Origin: Phaeocystidibacter sp965659725
GTDB lineage: Bacteria > Bacteroidota > Bacteroidia > Flavobacteriales > Schleiferiaceae
Length of the DNA: 8,238 bases
Assembly (NCBI GenBank): GCA_965659725.1
Contig: CBFHXG010000065.1
Coordinates: 1 to 8,238 of the forward strand
Direction of reading: 5' to 3'
Positions 6,841 to 8,238 of the stretch are shown piece by piece; the first letter of the stretch is position 1; each line of letters starts with the position of its first letter. A program made the position numbers and the translations under genes. The notes below the pieces were generated by a model. It was given only the letters and a program-made list of their open reading frames with translations, did no database searches and had not been told where the DNA came from.

Positions 6841-6868
6841 CGAAGATACGCAGAGGTAGAGGTACAAA
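6841..6868 (-). promoter_or_regulatory. Possible Bacteroidota-type promoter for the nif3-like gene
   Basis: On the minus strand TTTG (6865-6868, the end of the rpsA terminator T-tract) is followed after 16 bases by TATCTTCG (6841-6848). These resemble the Bacteroidota sigma factor elements TTTG and TAnnTTTG, with one mismatch and a spacer somewhat shorter than usual. Transcription would begin at or very near the ATG, giving an almost leaderless message. The assignment rests on short motifs; a promoter further up inside rpsA, or read-through from rpsA, is equally possible. Confidence 0.22.
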
Positions 6869-6897
6869 AAAACCCCTCGATATGGCTACCGAGGGGT
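6866..6897 (-). terminator. Intrinsic terminator of rpsA
   Basis: On the minus strand an 8-bp perfect GC-rich stem, ACCCCTCG paired with CGAGGGGT, encloses a 10-base loop and is followed by seven T in a row. It begins 23 bases after the rpsA stop codon. It separates rpsA from the Nif3-like gene, whose start lies 29 bases beyond the T-tract. The stem strength and T-run make this a confident rho-independent terminator. Confidence 0.88.
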
Positions 6898-6920
6898 CTA
6901 TGTTCAATGGTTAGAGAAGA

Positions 6921-8238
6921 TTACTCTCCGTCTTCCATATCTTTCTTCAACTGTGCTAGTGCGTCGAGGTCACCCAATGTGGTCTTTTCAACATTCTGAG
7001 AAGCCTTCTTCGATGGACGAGACTTGCTAGCCTTTGCGTTGTCGTCGCTCGGGATATCTTCTGCACTCGTACCCATATCCTTGTGGAGTTGAGTATGAGA
7101 AACTACGATACGACGAGCGTCTTTGCTGAATTCGATAACCTTGAATTCGAGGGTTTCGCCTTTCTTGATCTGAGTACCATCCTCTTTGTGAGTGTGGCGA
7201 CCAGGGCAGAATCCTTCTACTCCGTAGGTTTCGAACATGATGTTAGCACCTTTATCGAATACGTCGATCACGTTACCTTCGTGAGAGCTACCTACAGTGA
7301 ATACTGCAGCGTAGTTGTCCCAAGGGTTCTCTTGAACCTGCTTGTGGCCGAGGCTCAAGCGACGGTTCTCAGTATCAACGTCGAGTACTTTAACTTCAAG
7401 TTCAGCACCGATGCTAGTGAATTCTGATGGGTGCTTGATCTTCTTCGTCCAAGAAAGGTCGGAGATGTGGATCAAGCCGTCGATACCTTCTTCCAATTCT
7501 ACGAATACACCGAAGTTGGTGAAGTTACGTACGATACCCTTGTGTTGGCTACCACCAGGGTACTTGGTTTGGATATCAGCCCATGGATCTGGAGTGAGTT
7601 GCTTCATGCCCAAAGACATCTTGCGATCCTCACGATCCAAAGTAAGAACAACAGCTTCTACCTCATCGCCCACTTTCACAAAATCTTGTGCGCTGCGGAG
7701 GTGTGTGCTCCAGCTCATCTCAGAAACGTGGATGAGACCTTCAACACCTGGCTGTACTTCTACGAATGCACCATAATCAGCAAGAACAACAACTTTACCC
7801 TTCACCTTGTCACCTACAGATAGGTCTTCGCTAAGGGCATCCCATGGGTGAGCAGCAAGTTGCTTGATACCCAATTGGATACGTGTCTTGGCTTCGTCGA
7901 AGTCCAAGATAACCACGTTGAGCTTCTCGTCGAGTTCAACCACTTCAGATGGGTGATTGATACGGCTCCAGCTGAGGTCGGTAATGTGTACCAAACCGTC
8001 AACACCACCGAGGTCGATGAATACACCGTAAGATGTGATGTTCTTAACCACACCTTCAAGTACTTGACCTTTCTCAAGCTGAGCGATGATCTTACGCTTC
8101 TGCTCTTCAAGGTCAGCCTCGATAAGTGCCTTGTGAGAAACAACTACGTTTTTGAACTCTTGATTGATCTTAACAATCTTGAATTCCATTGTCTTATCAA
8201 CGTATGCGTCGTAGTCACGGATAGGCTTCACATCAATC
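6921..8238 (-). CDS. rpsA: 30S ribosomal protein S1, 5' end cut by window edge
   Basis: S1 binds mRNA on the 30S subunit and helps translation start. The frame is open to the window edge; 438 residues are visible (IDVKPIRDYDAYVD...). The GTG at 8231 is the internal valine of IDVKPIRDYD, not a start; flavobacterial S1 is roughly 600 residues as I recall, so a sizeable N-terminal part is missing. Counting from that valine, the tail of one S1 domain is followed by four complete OB-fold S1 domains at about 55-125, 140-211, 225-298 and 312-383. The first three carry the RNA-binding signature (YGVFIDLGGVDGLVHITDLS, YGAFVEV, FGVFVELEEGIDGLIHISDL). The fourth is divergent (KGANIMF, GFCPGRH). A low-complexity charged tail rich in Lys, Ser and Asp (384-436) ends in DMEDGE. 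A strong terminator follows. Confidence 0.97.
   Translation of the reverse strand, partial: IDVKPIRDYDAYVDKTMEFKIVKINQEFKNVVVSHKALIEADLEEQKRKIIAQLEKGQVLEGVVKNITSYGVFIDLGGVDGLVHITDLSWSRINHPSEVVELDEKLNVVILDFDEAKTRIQLGIKQLAAHPWDALSEDLSVGDKVKGKVVVLADYGAFVEVQPGVEGLIHVSEMSWSTHLRSAQDFVKVGDEVEAVVLTLDREDRKMSLGMKQLTPDPWADIQTKYPGGSQHKGIVRNFTNFGVFVELEEGIDGLIHISDLSWTKKIKHPSEFTSIGAELEVKVLDVDTENRRLSLGHKQVQENPWDNYAAVFTVGSSHEGNVIDVFDKGANIMFETYGVEGFCPGRHTHKEDGTQIKKGETLEFKVIEFSKDARRIVVSHTQLHKDMGTSAEDIPSDDNAKASKSRPSKKASQNVEKTTLGDLDALAQLKKDMEDGE

Noticed and set aside
7083..7823. Plus-strand open frames opposite rpsA
   Set aside because: No family resemblance, and they are fully covered by the conserved S1 frame on the other strand.
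7083..8070. Repeated similar segments in rpsA as DNA repeats
   Set aside because: The similarity comes from repeated S1 protein domains; the DNA copies have diverged and do not form a tandem or mobile repeat.
8229..8231. GTG as the rpsA start codon
   Set aside because: It encodes an internal valine in IDVKPIRDYD and the frame continues to the window edge; the preceding S1 domains are simply cut off.

Overview
This is an ordinary housekeeping stretch of a Bacteroidota chromosome, most likely from the Flavobacteriales. The evidence is the combination of gene families: a BT0820-type HAD phosphatase, a type I methionine aminopeptidase followed by a cysteine-less-type methyltransferase, a Nif3 protein with an inserted domain next to a coiled-coil 'zinc ribbon' protein, and a multi-domain ribosomal protein S1. 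In addition, none of the six start codons inside the window has a recognisable Shine-Dalgarno sequence, which is usual for this phylum. The placement is by family recall and was not computed. The window has no mobile element, CRISPR array, tRNA, rRNA or clear sign of horizontal transfer, and coding density is very high.

Plus-strand block, 1-3423: a tightly packed operon. It holds the 3' part of gpmI (cofactor-independent phosphoglycerate mutase, cut by the window edge), a small HAD hydrolase, map (methionine aminopeptidase) and a class I SAM-dependent methyltransferase. Two junctions are ATGA overlaps and the third is a 9-base gap, so the genes are probably co-transcribed and in part translationally coupled.

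Minus-strand block, 8238-3433: three transcription units read leftwards. First is rpsA (S1, 5' end cut by the window edge), closed by a strong intrinsic terminator. Next is a two-gene unit of a Nif3-family protein and a coiled-coil COG1579-type protein, also closed by a strong terminator. Last is a secreted helical-repeat (TPR-like) protein whose start codon directly follows the T-tract of that terminator. The methyltransferase and TPR genes converge with only 9 bases between their stop codons and no visible terminator.

The genes do not form one pathway: they cover glycolysis, N-terminal methionine removal, translation and several poorly understood conserved proteins. I found no convincing new system. 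The points most worth a second look are: the COG1579-type protein has lost all four expected zinc ligands; the methyltransferase has non-cysteine residues at two CxxC-spaced positions; the secreted TPR protein carries a motif resembling the eukaryotic TTC39/IML2 family; and a terminator abuts the TPR gene's ATG.
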